Assembly: GCA_047632595.1 (NCBI GenBank)
Contig: JBLIDK010000005.1
Span: 1-64,000 of the forward strand
Origin: JBLIDK01 sp047632595
GTDB lineage: Bacteria > Bacteroidota > Bacteroidia > Sphingobacteriales > Sphingobacteriaceae
Reading direction: 5' to 3'
DNA: 64,000 bases
Below the pieces are notes generated by a model. It ran no database searches. It had not been told where the DNA came from and saw only the letters and a list, made by a program, of their open reading frames with translations. A program made the position numbers and the translations under genes. This document shows positions 34,587 through 43,742 of this stretch, piece by piece; within the stretch, counting starts at the first letter, position 1, and each line of letters opens with the position of its first letter.

Positions 34587-37102
34587 TGAGATTATTATTA
34601 CTAGTATGTGCCCTAATAGGATGCTTTCAATTTAGTTCTGCCCAGCTTAATAAGTTGAATAATAGCTCGCAGTCTAACTCATTAGATTATGCTAAGCCCA
34701 AGCAATATGAAATTGCCGGGATAGTAGTAAGTGGAATAGAATATCTAGACGTAAATGCCATTAAAAGTTTGAGTGGCTTAGTTATAGGTGATCGAATAAA
34801 AATTCCTGGAGAAGATATTACAGCTGCAATTAATAACCTGTGGAAACAAGGCTTATTCGACAATGTTTCTATTGAAATATCCAAAATTCAAGGAGAACTT
34901 ATTTTTCTTGACCTCAAGCTTTCTGAAAGGCCAAGACTTGTTAGGTTTAGATTTGAGGGTGTTAAAAAATCTACAGCTGATGATTTACGAGAAAAGATAA
35001 ACTTAGTTCGTGGTAAAATTGTAAACGACAATTTATTAAACAATACTGAACGTTTAGTTATAAAGCACTTTGTAGATAAAGGATATTATAATGCAGAGGT
35101 AGAGTTGATTATTATTGACGATAAAGTGAAGCCAAACTCAGTTGAGATGGTAATTAAAGTAGATAAGAAGGAAAAAACCAAAATTGAAAACATAACTATT
35201 ACAGGTAATACTCACTTTACCGATAAAAAGGTTAAGCACTTTTTAAAAGAAACAAAAGAGGTTAACAAGTTTAGAATATTTAAGGTAAGTAAGTACTTAG
35301 ATAAAAACTTGGAAGAGGATATTGCAAAGCTTATTGCTAAATATAACGACGATGGGTATAGAGATGCACAAGTTATAAAGGATTCAATTTATAAGGTTTC
35401 GGAAGATAGAATTAACCTAGATATAGAAATCCGAGAGGGAAATCCGTATTATTTTGGAAAGATTATTTGGACCGGAAATAGTAAGTATAAAGACAAGGCA
35501 TTAAGCAATATATTAGGAATTGATAAAGGTGAAATATACAACAAAGCCTTACTTGACAAAAGACTAAGTATAGATCCTGCAGGAAGAGATGTAAGTTCTT
35601 TATATCTTGATGATGGTTACTTGTTTTTCCAAATAACACCAATTGAAAAACGTATTTATAATGACACAATAGATTTAGAAATAAGAATCTATGAAGGTGC
35701 TCAAGCAACCATTGACAGAATTATTGTAAAAGGAAACGAAAAGACAAACGACAAAGTAGTTTATAGAGAGATTAGAACTAAGCCGGGTCAAAAGTTTTCA
35801 AGATCTGATATAATTAGAACAACAAGAGAATTAGTACAATTAGGATATTTCGATCCAGAAAGACTTGGTGTAAATCCAATTCCACATCCAGAAACAGGAA
35901 CTGTAGATATTGAATACACTTTAGCAGAAAAACCTTCAGATCAGATTGAACTGAGTGGTGGCTTTGGTGGAGGAAGAATAATAGGAACTTTGGGCTTATC
36001 CCTAAACAATTACTCTATACAAAACACCTTTAAAAAAGGCGCTTGGAATCCTGTGCCGAGTGGTGATGGACAGCGGTTGAGTATAAGAGCTCAAACTGAT
36101 GGACTGCAATATCGTTCGTATTCATTTTCATTTACAGAACCATGGTTGGGTGGTAAAAAGCCTAATTCCTTTACCTTCTCAATTTTTGATAGTAAGACCT
36201 CAACTAATAGAAGCTTTCTTACCAGTATTTTTGATACAGAATCATTTATACGTATTTCTGGTGTAAGTGTTAGTTTAGGAAAGAGATTGAAGAAACCAGA
36301 TGATTTTTTCACTTTAGTGAACAGTTTGAATTTCCAAAAGTATACGGTAAAAGCATCCCCAGTTTTCACTTTCTCAGATGGTATTTCGTATAACGTTAAC
36401 TTACGTTCTGTTCTATCGAGAAATTCAGTAGATGCACCAATTTATCCAAGAAGAGGTTCAACAATGTCTCTTTCTGTTGAAGTAACTCCACCTTATAGTT
36501 TATTGAATAACAAAGATTATTCAGATTTACCTACAAGTGAATTATACAAGTTTATTGAATATCACAAGTGGAAGTTTGATAATACTTGGTACAATAACAT
36601 AGTAGGAAACTTAGTGCTTAAAACTTCATTACAATATGGTTTCTTAGGATTTTATAGTTCTGACATTGGATTCAGTCCGTTTGAACGTTTTGTTTTAGGT
36701 GGAGATGGATTAAGTGGATTTTCAGGGTTAGATGGAATTCAAGGTTCTGAAATAATTGGTTTACGGGGTTATGCAAATAGATCGGTTGCCCAAACGGATG
36801 AAGCAAGAGATAATGGTAGTCCTTTTTATTCAAAATATAGTTTAGAATTAAGACAGCCTTTAACTTTAAATCCAAGTGCTACAATTTTTGTATTGGCTTT
36901 TGCCGATGCTGGAAATACCTGGAACTCATTTAGTCAGTTTAACCCATTTAGTGTTAAGCGAAGTGCTGGGTTTGGTGCTCGAATATTTCTTCCTATTTTT
37001 GGACTCTTAGGGGTTGACTATGGTTGGAGGTTTGATGAAATACCTGGGTTTAATGATAGTGCAAAAGGACGATTTGCTTTTACAATTGGACAACAGTTTT
37101 AA
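34586..37102 (+). CDS. bamA: Outer-membrane protein assembly factor BamA
   Basis: An 838-residue Omp85 protein: signal peptide (residues 1-19, ending SSAQ), POTRA repeats over about residues 40-430 (for example IAGIVVSGIEYLDVNAIKSL, RFRFEGVKKSTADDLREKI, KIENITITGNTHFTDKKVKH, ATIDRIIVKGNEKTNDKVV), and a 16-strand barrel domain ending in FAFTIGQQF with the C-terminal Phe. The surface-loop lock motif region GFGGGRIIGTLGLSLNNYSI starts the barrel. It inserts beta-barrels in the outer membrane. The two downstream Skp/OmpH chaperone genes are its usual partners. Confidence 0.95.
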   Translation: MRLLLLVCALIGCFQFSSAQLNKLNNSSQSNSLDYAKPKQYEIAGIVVSGIEYLDVNAIKSLSGLVIGDRIKIPGEDITAAINNLWKQGLFDNVSIEISKIQGELIFLDLKLSERPRLVRFRFEGVKKSTADDLREKINLVRGKIVNDNLLNNTERLVIKHFVDKGYYNAEVELIIIDDKVKPNSVEMVIKVDKKEKTKIENITITGNTHFTDKKVKHFLKETKEVNKFRIFKVSKYLDKNLEEDIAKLIAKYNDDGYRDAQVIKDSIYKVSEDRINLDIEIREGNPYYFGKIIWTGNSKYKDKALSNILGIDKGEIYNKALLDKRLSIDPAGRDVSSLYLDDGYLFFQITPIEKRIYNDTIDLEIRIYEGAQATIDRIIVKGNEKTNDKVVYREIRTKPGQKFSRSDIIRTTRELVQLGYFDPERLGVNPIPHPETGTVDIEYTLAEKPSDQIELSGGFGGGRIIGTLGLSLNNYSIQNTFKKGAWNPVPSGDGQRLSIRAQTDGLQYRSYSFSFTEPWLGGKKPNSFTFSIFDSKTSTNRSFLTSIFDTESFIRISGVSVSLGKRLKKPDDFFTLVNSLNFQKYTVKASPVFTFSDGISYNVNLRSVLSRNSVDAPIYPRRGSTMSLSVEVTPPYSLLNNKDYSDLPTSELYKFIEYHKWKFDNTWYNNIVGNLVLKTSLQYGFLGFYSSDIGFSPFERFVLGGDGLSGFSGLDGIQGSEIIGLRGYANRSVAQTDEARDNGSPFYSKYSLELRQPLTLNPSATIFVLAFADAGNTWNSFSQFNPFSVKRSAGFGARIFLPIFGLLGVDYGWRFDEIPGFNDSAKGRFAFTIGQQF

Positions 37103-37145
37103 ACCATTTCAAAAAATTAGCTTCTAAAATTTAAAATCACTCGAT

Positions 37146-37709
37146 ATGAAAAACAAACGAATACTAGTTTCAATCTTTGCAGTGCTTATGGTTGCAACAA
37201 GCCTATTTGCTCAACGATTTGGATACGTTGATACTGAATACATTTTAAGACATATACCAGAGTACAGTTCTGCACAGAAAAAGTTAGATGAACAGGCAGC
37301 TAATTGGAGAAAAGAAGTAGATGAACAGTATGTTTCAATCGATAAGATGTATAAGGAATATCAAACAGATCAGGTTCTTTTGACGCCTTCAATGAAGCAG
37401 AAAAGAGAAAAAGAGATTGTTGATGCTGAGAAAAAAGTTAAAACATTCGAACGTGAGAAATTTGGATATGAAGGTGAGTTGTTTGACCTTCGTCAGGAAC
37501 TTGTGAAACCAATACAAGATAAAGTTTATGAAGCTATTGAGCAAGTTGCTAAATCTGGTTCATTAAGTTTTATCTTTGACAAAAACAGTGAATTAATAAT
37601 GCTTTATGCTAATGATAGATATGATAATAGCGATAAAGTAATTGAAGAACTTGGCTATACCCCTGGAAATTTTGCCGACATAACTGAAACTGAAGAATCT
37701 AACAAATAG
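37146..37709 (+). CDS. OmpH/Skp family periplasmic chaperone (first copy)
   Basis: A 187-residue protein with a signal peptide (residues 1-22, ending LFAQ) and the OmpH signature RFGYVDTEYILRHIPEY, followed by a long coiled-coil hairpin (about residues 45-115) and KPIQDKVYEAIEQVAKSGSLSFIFDKN. It should hold unfolded outer-membrane proteins on their way to BamA. It lies 43 bp after bamA and 14 bp before a second, shorter copy, a standard arrangement in Bacteroidota. Confidence 0.92.
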   Translation: MKNKRILVSIFAVLMVATSLFAQRFGYVDTEYILRHIPEYSSAQKKLDEQAANWRKEVDEQYVSIDKMYKEYQTDQVLLTPSMKQKREKEIVDAEKKVKTFEREKFGYEGELFDLRQELVKPIQDKVYEAIEQVAKSGSLSFIFDKNSELIMLYANDRYDNSDKVIEELGYTPGNFADITETEESNK

Positions 37710-37723
37710 AAAATAAAAGTAAA

Positions 37724-38224
37724 ATGAAAAAATTAGTAACTATAGTATTTGCAATTTGTATTGCAACCGTAACATTTGCGCAAACTCAAAAATTTGCACA
37801 CATTAACACTAGCGACCTGTTAATTTTAATGCCTGAAGTTTCTCAAGCTGATCAAGCTTTGCAGAAATACGGCAAAGATCTTGATTCTGAGTTAATGGTA
37901 ATGTCTCAAGAATACCAAAAGAAATTAACTGACTTTCAAGCAAAGCAGGTTAATATGGCAGAATCGATTAAGCAGTCAAAAATTAAAGAAATTACTGACT
38001 TAGAAGGTAGAATACGTCAATTTGAGCAAACTGCACAACAAGATATTGTTGCTGAACGTGAAAAATTATACCAGCCAATATTAACAAAGGTTCAAAAAGC
38101 CATTGACGATGTAGCAGCAGAGAAAAAATACGCTTATGTATTTGATACAAGCACGGGTGCGGTATTAGTTGCTAGTACAACTGACGACATCATTGATGCT
38201 GTTAAAACAAAACTAGGTATATAA
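37724..38224 (+). CDS. OmpH/Skp family periplasmic chaperone (second copy)
   Basis: A 166-residue paralogue of the preceding gene: signal peptide (residues 1-19, ending TFAQ), KFAHINTSDLLILMPEVSQADQ at the start, coiled coil over about residues 45-105, and LYQPILTKVQKAIDDVAAEKKYAYVFDTS at the end. It is expected to act as a trimeric periplasmic holdase. A clear terminator follows, marking the end of the nadK-porG-uppS-bamA-ompH transcript. Confidence 0.92.
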   Translation: MKKLVTIVFAICIATVTFAQTQKFAHINTSDLLILMPEVSQADQALQKYGKDLDSELMVMSQEYQKKLTDFQAKQVNMAESIKQSKIKEITDLEGRIRQFEQTAQQDIVAEREKLYQPILTKVQKAIDDVAAEKKYAYVFDTSTGAVLVASTTDDIIDAVKTKLGI

Positions 38225-38247
38225 TTAAAATAAAAAATATCTTTACA

Positions 38248-38277
38248 CCCTGTCAACTAAAGTGACAGGGTTTTTTT
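38248..38277 (+). terminator. Terminator after the ompH pair
   Basis: An 8-bp perfect stem (38248-38255 with 38263-38270, loop of 7) followed by seven T. It lies only 12 bp before the likely murI start, so murI transcription must read through or begin from a promoter hidden in this region. Confidence 0.85.
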
Positions 38278-38288
38278 GTATCCAAATT

Positions 38289-39095
38289 TTGAGCAATAAC
38301 AGACCCATAGGAATATTTGATTCAGGTATCGGCGGATTAACAGTAGCCCATGCAATTCAAGAACTATTGCCCAATGAACAATTGATTTATTTTGGGGACA
38401 CTGCCCATCTGCCTTATGGCGATAAATCAAAAGAATCTATAATTAGTTATTCCAAAAAAATAACTCGGTTTTTGATTCAAAAGAATTGCAAAGCTATAGT
38501 TATAGCTTGTAACACAGCTTCATCATTTGCTTATAAGGAAGTTGTGAAAGAGATAGGCAATGAAATTCCTATTTTAAATGTAATTGATCCAATAGTTGCC
38601 CACGTAAAAGAACAGAAATATAAAAACGTAGGAGTTATTGGTACGAAAGGAACAATTGGTTCACGTATTTACCCTCGTAAATTAGAAAAAATTGTCAAGG
38701 GGATAAACGTAGGTTCGTTAAGTACACCTTTACTTTGTCCAATGATAGAAGAAGGGTTTTTCAATAATAACATCAGCCGAACTATTATAAATTCTTACTT
38801 AGAGAAAAAGCCTTTAGATAATATTGAGGCTTTGATTTTGGCCTGTACTCACTATCCTTTAATTAAAGAAGAGGTAGAGGAGTATTATAATGGCTCTGTA
38901 AATGTTATTGACTCCGCCCATGTTACTGCATTAGCGGTTCAAAAGTTATTAAAAACTAAAAAACTTCTTTCAGAAAAACTTGAGGCTAAGCACCATTTTT
39001 ATGTGAGTGACTTAACCGATTCGTTCGAAAAGAGTACGAGAACGTTTTTTACCAAACCACTTCATTTAGAACTAGAACACCTTTGGGCTGATTAA
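38289..39095 (+). CDS. murI: Glutamate racemase
   Basis: Glutamate racemase, about 268 residues, providing D-glutamate for peptidoglycan. Motifs: RPIGIFDSGIGGLTVAHAI, IYFGDTAHLPYG, the catalytic Cys in VIACNTASSFAYK and the second in LILACTHYPLIKEE. I place the start at TTG 38289, in front of SNNRPIGIF, because the frame upstream runs into the terminator hairpin. The stop overlaps the nuoH start by one base (TAATG). Confidence 0.9.
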   Translation: MSNNRPIGIFDSGIGGLTVAHAIQELLPNEQLIYFGDTAHLPYGDKSKESIISYSKKITRFLIQKNCKAIVIACNTASSFAYKEVVKEIGNEIPILNVIDPIVAHVKEQKYKNVGVIGTKGTIGSRIYPRKLEKIVKGINVGSLSTPLLCPMIEEGFFNNNISRTIINSYLEKKPLDNIEALILACTHYPLIKEEVEEYYNGSVNVIDSAHVTALAVQKLLKTKKLLSEKLEAKHHFYVSDLTDSFEKSTRTFFTKPLHLELEHLWAD

Positions 39096-40153
39096 TGATT
39101 CAAGCCATAATCATAGCGATTTTTTGTGTAATAGGCTTTTCAGCTTATGGTTTAGTGGCTGTATATGCCGAGCGTAAAATCGCAGCTTTTATTCAAGACA
39201 GGTTGGGTCCAATGGAAACTGGTTGGTACGGATTGCTGCAAACCGCAGCGGATATTTTAAAGCTTCTTCAGAAGGAAATTATAGTACCAACGGCAGCAAA
39301 TAAATTACTATTTGCTTTAGCACCTATGGTAATATTTCTTGCGGTTTTTTTGGGTTACTCGGTTTTACCATTTAGCGAAAACATTCAAGCTAGTGGTACA
39401 ACATTAGGGCTGTTTTTCATATTAGCTATTTTATCATTAGATGTAATTGGAATTTTAATGGCAGGATGGGGTAGCAATAACAAATATGCTCTTATTGGTG
39501 CTGTTAGATCAGTCGCGCAAATAATATCGTATGAAATTCCAGCGGGCCTTGCCATCGTTTCTGTTGTGATGATTTCAGGTACACTCGACTTACAGTTAAT
39601 TACTCAGCAACAAGGCGTAAGTGGTTCAGAGACTCTCTTTATGGGATTTTGGGATGTGAGTGCTATTGGTGGATTTTTTGCATGGAATATTTTTCAAGCG
39701 CCACATCTATTATTAGCATTTTTCATTTACTACTGTGCTTCCTTAGCAGAATCAAATCGAGCTCCTTTTGATTTACCCGAAGCTGAATCTGAATTAGTTG
39801 CAGGCTATCACGTGGAGTATGGTGGTTTTAGATTTGGAGCTATTATGCTAAGTGAATATGGCATGATGCTTTTGGTTTGCTTACTAATGGCTATTCTGTT
39901 CTTTGGCGGATACAACTCTCCATTACCTAACGTTGGCGCCGTAAAGCTGAATGAATTAAGCACAGGTGGCGTATGGTCTATTTTTTGGCTATTTTCAAAG
40001 GCCTTTGTTCTGTTATTTTCACATATTTGGATTCGTTGGACATTCCCACGACTTAGAATAGATCAATTAATGCAATTTTGCTGGAAAGTACTTACACCTT
40101 TAGGATTCTTAGCTATCTTCCTTAGCGGGATTTGGAAAATATTCATCGCATAA
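39095..40153 (+). CDS. nuoH: NADH-quinone oxidoreductase subunit H (isolated gene)
   Basis: A 352-residue integral membrane protein with about eight hydrophobic segments and complex I subunit H signatures: VYAERKIAAFIQDRLGPME near residue 24, the quinone-site loop SVAQIISYEIPAGLAIVS, and the conserved acidic loop AESNRAPFDLPEAESELVAGYHVEYGGF. It is complete in length. No other nuo gene is in the window, and it follows murI with a one-base overlap. It should form part of the quinone-binding site of complex I, with the remaining subunits presumably encoded elsewhere. Confidence 0.92.
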   Translation: MIQAIIIAIFCVIGFSAYGLVAVYAERKIAAFIQDRLGPMETGWYGLLQTAADILKLLQKEIIVPTAANKLLFALAPMVIFLAVFLGYSVLPFSENIQASGTTLGLFFILAILSLDVIGILMAGWGSNNKYALIGAVRSVAQIISYEIPAGLAIVSVVMISGTLDLQLITQQQGVSGSETLFMGFWDVSAIGGFFAWNIFQAPHLLLAFFIYYCASLAESNRAPFDLPEAESELVAGYHVEYGGFRFGAIMLSEYGMMLLVCLLMAILFFGGYNSPLPNVGAVKLNELSTGGVWSIFWLFSKAFVLLFSHIWIRWTFPRLRIDQLMQFCWKVLTPLGFLAIFLSGIWKIFIA

Positions 40154-40154
40154 A

Positions 40155-40189
40155 AAAAAGGCAAATCTTTCGAAATGCCCTTTTGAATT
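40155..40189. terminator. Possible terminator between nuoH and the M16 peptidase gene
   Basis: GGCA and TGCC arms, with flanking A and T runs, enclose a TTTCGAAA palindrome between two convergent genes. One bulged base weakens the outer stem. The position fits a bidirectional terminator. Confidence 0.4.
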
Positions 40190-40202
40190 AATTTAGATAC
40201 TA

Positions 40203-43118
40203 CTAATAGTAGTTAAAGATTTCGTCAAGAGTTAATTCTTGCATTGCACCCATATCTTTTAGAACTTTCATATTCATGTCCTTCTTCTTACCAATTACTA
40301 GTTTAGAATAAGTAGAACCTGCAATGTTAGCATCAAAGAATACTTTTAAGTCAGCCATGGTCATCTTTTCAATTGCATCATAAACATCCTTTCTATAGTC
40401 ATAATCAAAGCCTATTTTTTTAGCTGCTTCATAACTAAAGAAAATGGAGGTCTTTGTGATTCTATCTGTTTCAATTTTCTTTAATGCAGCACTTTTTGCA
40501 GCATTAAATTGCTCTTGAGTTTCAGGCATATTATTCATTAAGAAATTCATTGCCTTAGTCGCTTCAACTAATTTATCAGCTTGTGTTCCAATATAAGTTG
40601 TTACGTAATGGTATTCATCCTTACTTGAAGGTGTTGAGTAACCACTATAAGCACTATATGCTAATGCTTTTGCTTCTCTAATTTCTTGAAAAATGATTGA
40701 AGAAAGTCCAGAACCAAAGTATTCACCAAAAATAGAGGCTAAGGGAATGTTTTTAGCATCAAACATTTTAGACCTACTAATTTGCATCATTTCAACTTGA
40801 ACCATATCGTAGTCTACGAAATAAACTTTGTTAGAAACAGTAGCTAATGTTTCAAATTTTTGAGCTGCAGGATAGTCTTTTAACTCTTCGCTAACCATAT
40901 GATGTTCTTCTAAAACCGATTCAACAACACTAGTTTTTGCCGGACCGTAATAAAATATTCTATGCTTAAAATTGCTTAGATCTTTAATTTTATCTACCAG
41001 GTCTTGAGGATTAATTTCCACTATGTTTTTATTTGAAACTTTATTAGTGAAAGGCGACTTTGGACCATACTTAGCATAGTCATTCATAGCACCGAATAAA
41101 ATAGAACCTTTATTAAGTCTTGTATCCGCTCTGTCTTTTAATTCATCTTGTGAAAGATTTACAAAAGCAGTTTCATCAACTTTAACATTTGCTAAAATGT
41201 GCTCAAACAACTTAACACCCTCTTCAAAACTTTCTTGAAGTCCAGTTAAGTATATGTAAACCTTATCTCTTGAACTAAATACATCAAAGCTAAGGCCGAG
41301 TTTGAAAAATTCTTTTTTCAATTCATCACTGGTGTATTTGTCAGTTCCTAAATAGGTAAGGTAGTCAAGAGCAATTGACAATTGTTTGTCGTTGTCAGTT
41401 CCCATATCAAACAAATAGTACAGATTGAAAATTTCGTTAGTTTTGTTTTCAATACTGCTAAAGCTTAAACCATTTTCTAGGCTGGCAGTGTTTATTGCTG
41501 ATTTGTAATCAACAAACAAAGGAGTGATTCGTCCACTTTCAATACTATCTAAACGTTTATATAAAACTGATTCATCCTCTCTATTAATTTCTAATGGAGT
41601 AATTGAAGGTTTCTGAATTCTAACAATGCTTGGGTCGTTACCAGTTAATTTTTTAACGTAGATATAGTTGTCTTTAAAGTTCTTGTTAGCAAACTCAACT
41701 AGCTTTTCTTTTGTAATACCTTTAAGCTTTTCTAAAAGTTGTGCTTGGTCTTCCCAATCACGCTCCATAATAAAGGCGTCTAACATATTAAATGCACGAC
41801 CTTGATTACTTTCAAGCGTTCTCATTTGACTTAATCTAAAGTCTTTTATAATGGCGTCCAAAAGGTAGTCGTCAAAGTTTCCTGTTTTTATTAATTCAAT
41901 TTGTTCTAATAAAAGGTCTTTTACTTCATCTAAACTTTGTCCTTGACGTGGGTAACCACTTAAGAAAAACCCGGTATAATCTTTTAGCTCATAAACAAAG
42001 CTATTAGCACGTAATACTTTCTGTTGGTTAATAAGGTTTAAGTCAATTAAACCAGCTTGACCATTATTTAATAAAGCATCAATAACAGTTAAGTAGATAG
42101 GGTCTTGAGTATTTCCACCGCCAAAACGGTATCCAATCATTAAGTTTTCAGCTTGTGGTCCTAAAACTTCCCCTTCAATTATGCCTGTAATTGGTTCTTC
42201 AGGAGTAAAAGTGAAAACTGGAGTTTCTTTCTTTTCCCATTTTCCAAAAGTTTCATTAATGATTTCGATTGTTTTATCTGGATCTATATCACCTGACATG
42301 ATAATTGCCATGTTGTTAGGAATGTAGTTTTTCACGAAGTATTCGTGAATTTTTTCCATACTTGGATTTTTCAAATGATCGGCAGTTCCGATAGTTGATT
42401 GCGTTCCATAAGGATGGTTTTTGAACATCTTTTCAAACATTTTGAAAATCATTTTACGTCCATCGCTATCTTGACCTCTATTAAACTCTTCGTATACAGT
42501 TTCTAGTTCTGTATGAAATAAACGCAATACAAGATCTTGAAAACGTAAGCTTTCTAATTCAGCCCATTTTTGAATTTCATTACTTGGGATGTCATTGATA
42601 TAAACGGTTTGTTCAAAACTGGTGAAGGCGTTTGTTCCTTTTGCACCCATTCCTGAAACCACTTTATCATATTCATTAGGGATTGCAAATTTTGCAGCTA
42701 TAAAAGAAAGACTGTCAATTTGTTGGTAGATAGTCGTTCTTTCACCTTCATCAGTGGTATTTCTTCTTGCTTCGTATAAGTCGCTTATTTGTTGAAGAAT
42801 AGCTTTTTCTTCTTCCCAATTAGTGGTAGCTAACTCACTAGTTCCTTTAAACAACATATGTTCTAAGTAATGAGCTAATCCAGTAGCATCAGCAGGATCT
42901 TGTTTAGAACCAGCTTTTACTGCAACTAAGGTTTGAACTCTAGGTTCATCCTTGTTTACACTTAGGTATACTTTAAGGCCATTGTCTAGGGTATAAATTC
43001 TAGCCTCTGTAGGGTCGTTTTTTACTGATTGGTATTTTCTACTTGAAGATTTTTTATCTGTACAAGCACTAATTAAAATGGCAACAGTTGCCACTATGGT
43101 TAATAATCGAAGTTTCAT
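40203..43118 (-). CDS. M16 family zinc peptidase, full-length two-domain lipoprotein
   Basis: A 971-residue exported peptidase. The signal peptide ends in a lipobox with Cys19 (ILISACTDKK), so it is probably an outer-membrane or periplasmic lipoprotein. The inverted zinc motif HYLEH is at residues 83-87, with the downstream Glu in ETVYEEFNRGQDSDG. The second, inactive half (about residues 520-971) contains AYSAYSGYSTPSSKDEYHYVTTYIGTQ, as in pitrilysin/insulysin-type enzymes. It degrades peptides in a closed chamber. It stands alone, with convergent nuoH on one side and the tRNA region on the other. Confidence 0.9.
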   Translation of the reverse strand: MKLRLLTIVATVAILISACTDKKSSSRKYQSVKNDPTEARIYTLDNGLKVYLSVNKDEPRVQTLVAVKAGSKQDPADATGLAHYLEHMLFKGTSELATTNWEEEKAILQQISDLYEARRNTTDEGERTTIYQQIDSLSFIAAKFAIPNEYDKVVSGMGAKGTNAFTSFEQTVYINDIPSNEIQKWAELESLRFQDLVLRLFHTELETVYEEFNRGQDSDGRKMIFKMFEKMFKNHPYGTQSTIGTADHLKNPSMEKIHEYFVKNYIPNNMAIIMSGDIDPDKTIEIINETFGKWEKKETPVFTFTPEEPITGIIEGEVLGPQAENLMIGYRFGGGNTQDPIYLTVIDALLNNGQAGLIDLNLINQQKVLRANSFVYELKDYTGFFLSGYPRQGQSLDEVKDLLLEQIELIKTGNFDDYLLDAIIKDFRLSQMRTLESNQGRAFNMLDAFIMERDWEDQAQLLEKLKGITKEKLVEFANKNFKDNYIYVKKLTGNDPSIVRIQKPSITPLEINREDESVLYKRLDSIESGRITPLFVDYKSAINTASLENGLSFSSIENKTNEIFNLYYLFDMGTDNDKQLSIALDYLTYLGTDKYTSDELKKEFFKLGLSFDVFSSRDKVYIYLTGLQESFEEGVKLFEHILANVKVDETAFVNLSQDELKDRADTRLNKGSILFGAMNDYAKYGPKSPFTNKVSNKNIVEINPQDLVDKIKDLSNFKHRIFYYGPAKTSVVESVLEEHHMVSEELKDYPAAQKFETLATVSNKVYFVDYDMVQVEMMQISRSKMFDAKNIPLASIFGEYFGSGLSSIIFQEIREAKALAYSAYSGYSTPSSKDEYHYVTTYIGTQADKLVEATKAMNFLMNNMPETQEQFNAAKSAALKKIETDRITKTSIFFSYEAAKKIGFDYDYRKDVYDAIEKMTMADLKVFFDANIAGSTYSKLVIGKKKDMNMKVLKDMGAMQELTLDEIFNYY

Positions 43119-43357
43119 TGAGTTATTTTAAATTTGAATTTGCTAAAATAAGGTAAAAGTATTACTCGTAACAATATAGCACAGGAATATTACAATTGTA
43201 GTGGGTTTTTCAAAAGAAACATTGCTTATCAATTGTATGGCAGTTTTTTTTCTTGCAGAGACAATTCGAAGTCATGTAATCTTTAAAGTTTGAGCTAAAA
43301 AATAAATGCTTCGTAATACCTAAAGCATAAGAATAACTATTTGCCTAATTGAAGGAA

Positions 43358-43392
43358 GATTTCTCACTTCGTTGCACTCCGATCGAAATGAC
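43358..43392. repeat. Relic of a Bacteroidota interspersed intergenic repeat
   Basis: GATTTCTCACTTCGTTGCAC followed by TCCGATCGAAATGAC resembles the short intergenic repeat common in Flavobacteriia (containing TTCG..CTCGAAATGAC). Only one copy occurs in this window, so the repeat nature is from general knowledge. Confidence 0.4.
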
Positions 43393-43465
43393 TGTCTATG
43401 GTTAGGTGTTTGGATTTATCCTTAACTCTAAGCTCACACTTTGCTCAGATTTGGGTGGACTTCAA

Positions 43466-43497
43466 ACACGAAGGGGGCCCTTCGTGTGCTTTTTTTT
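43466..43497 (+). terminator. Hairpin with T8 tract (module copy 1)
   Basis: A perfect 10-bp stem (43466-43475 with 43478-43487), a 2-base GG loop, then GC and eight T. There is no plus-strand gene upstream to terminate; the module recurs at 43638-43658. Confidence 0.6.
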
Positions 43498-43637
43498 AAG
43501 TATGAAGTATCATTAAAGTCATTTAATAACCTCTTGCTCTTGCTAACTACTCTTGCTGTCAAGGATTACTTCGCTCATTCCACTGCGTTTCATTCGCTCG
43601 GTGATCCTTATTTGGGTTGGGGGACAAACTTCGAAGC

Positions 43638-43658
43638 GCACACTTCGTGTGCTTTTTT
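43638..43658 (+). terminator. Hairpin with T6 tract (module copy 2)
   Basis: GCACAC-TTC-GTGTGC followed by six T. The sequence TTCGTGTGCTTTTTT is shared with copy 1 at 43481, and both copies are preceded by TTTGGGT, so the two are a diverged duplication. Confidence 0.6.
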
Positions 43659-43700
43659 GTTTTCCTCATCGTCTCAAACAAGTTTGAGACTTCTTGAAAA

Positions 43701-43734
43701 CAAAAAAGCCCATCAGACGATGTCTGATGGGCTT
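43701..43734 (-). terminator. Terminator of the tRNA operon
   Basis: A perfect 13-bp stem (43706-43718 with 43722-43734, loop of 3) followed on the minus strand by a T-run (43702-43707). It lies directly 3' of tRNA-Pro. Confidence 0.85.
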
Positions 43735-43742
43735 CTTGTTTG

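Larger units (their letters stand above)
43119..43742. other. Non-coding, hairpin-rich stretch next to the tRNA cluster
   Basis: About 620 bp without a credible gene; open frames here read through hairpins and the antisense of tRNAs. It contains an interspersed-repeat relic (43358-43392), two diverged copies of a terminator module (43452-43497 and 43612-43658), a small inverted repeat at 43671-43690 and the tRNA-operon terminator (43701-43734). The first 230 bp are plain AT-rich sequence with nothing I recognise. Confidence 0.6.

Noticed and set aside
38262..38288. GTG start for murI at 38262
   Set aside because: The codons lie in the terminator hairpin and T-tract; TTG 38289 starts at the conserved N-terminus.
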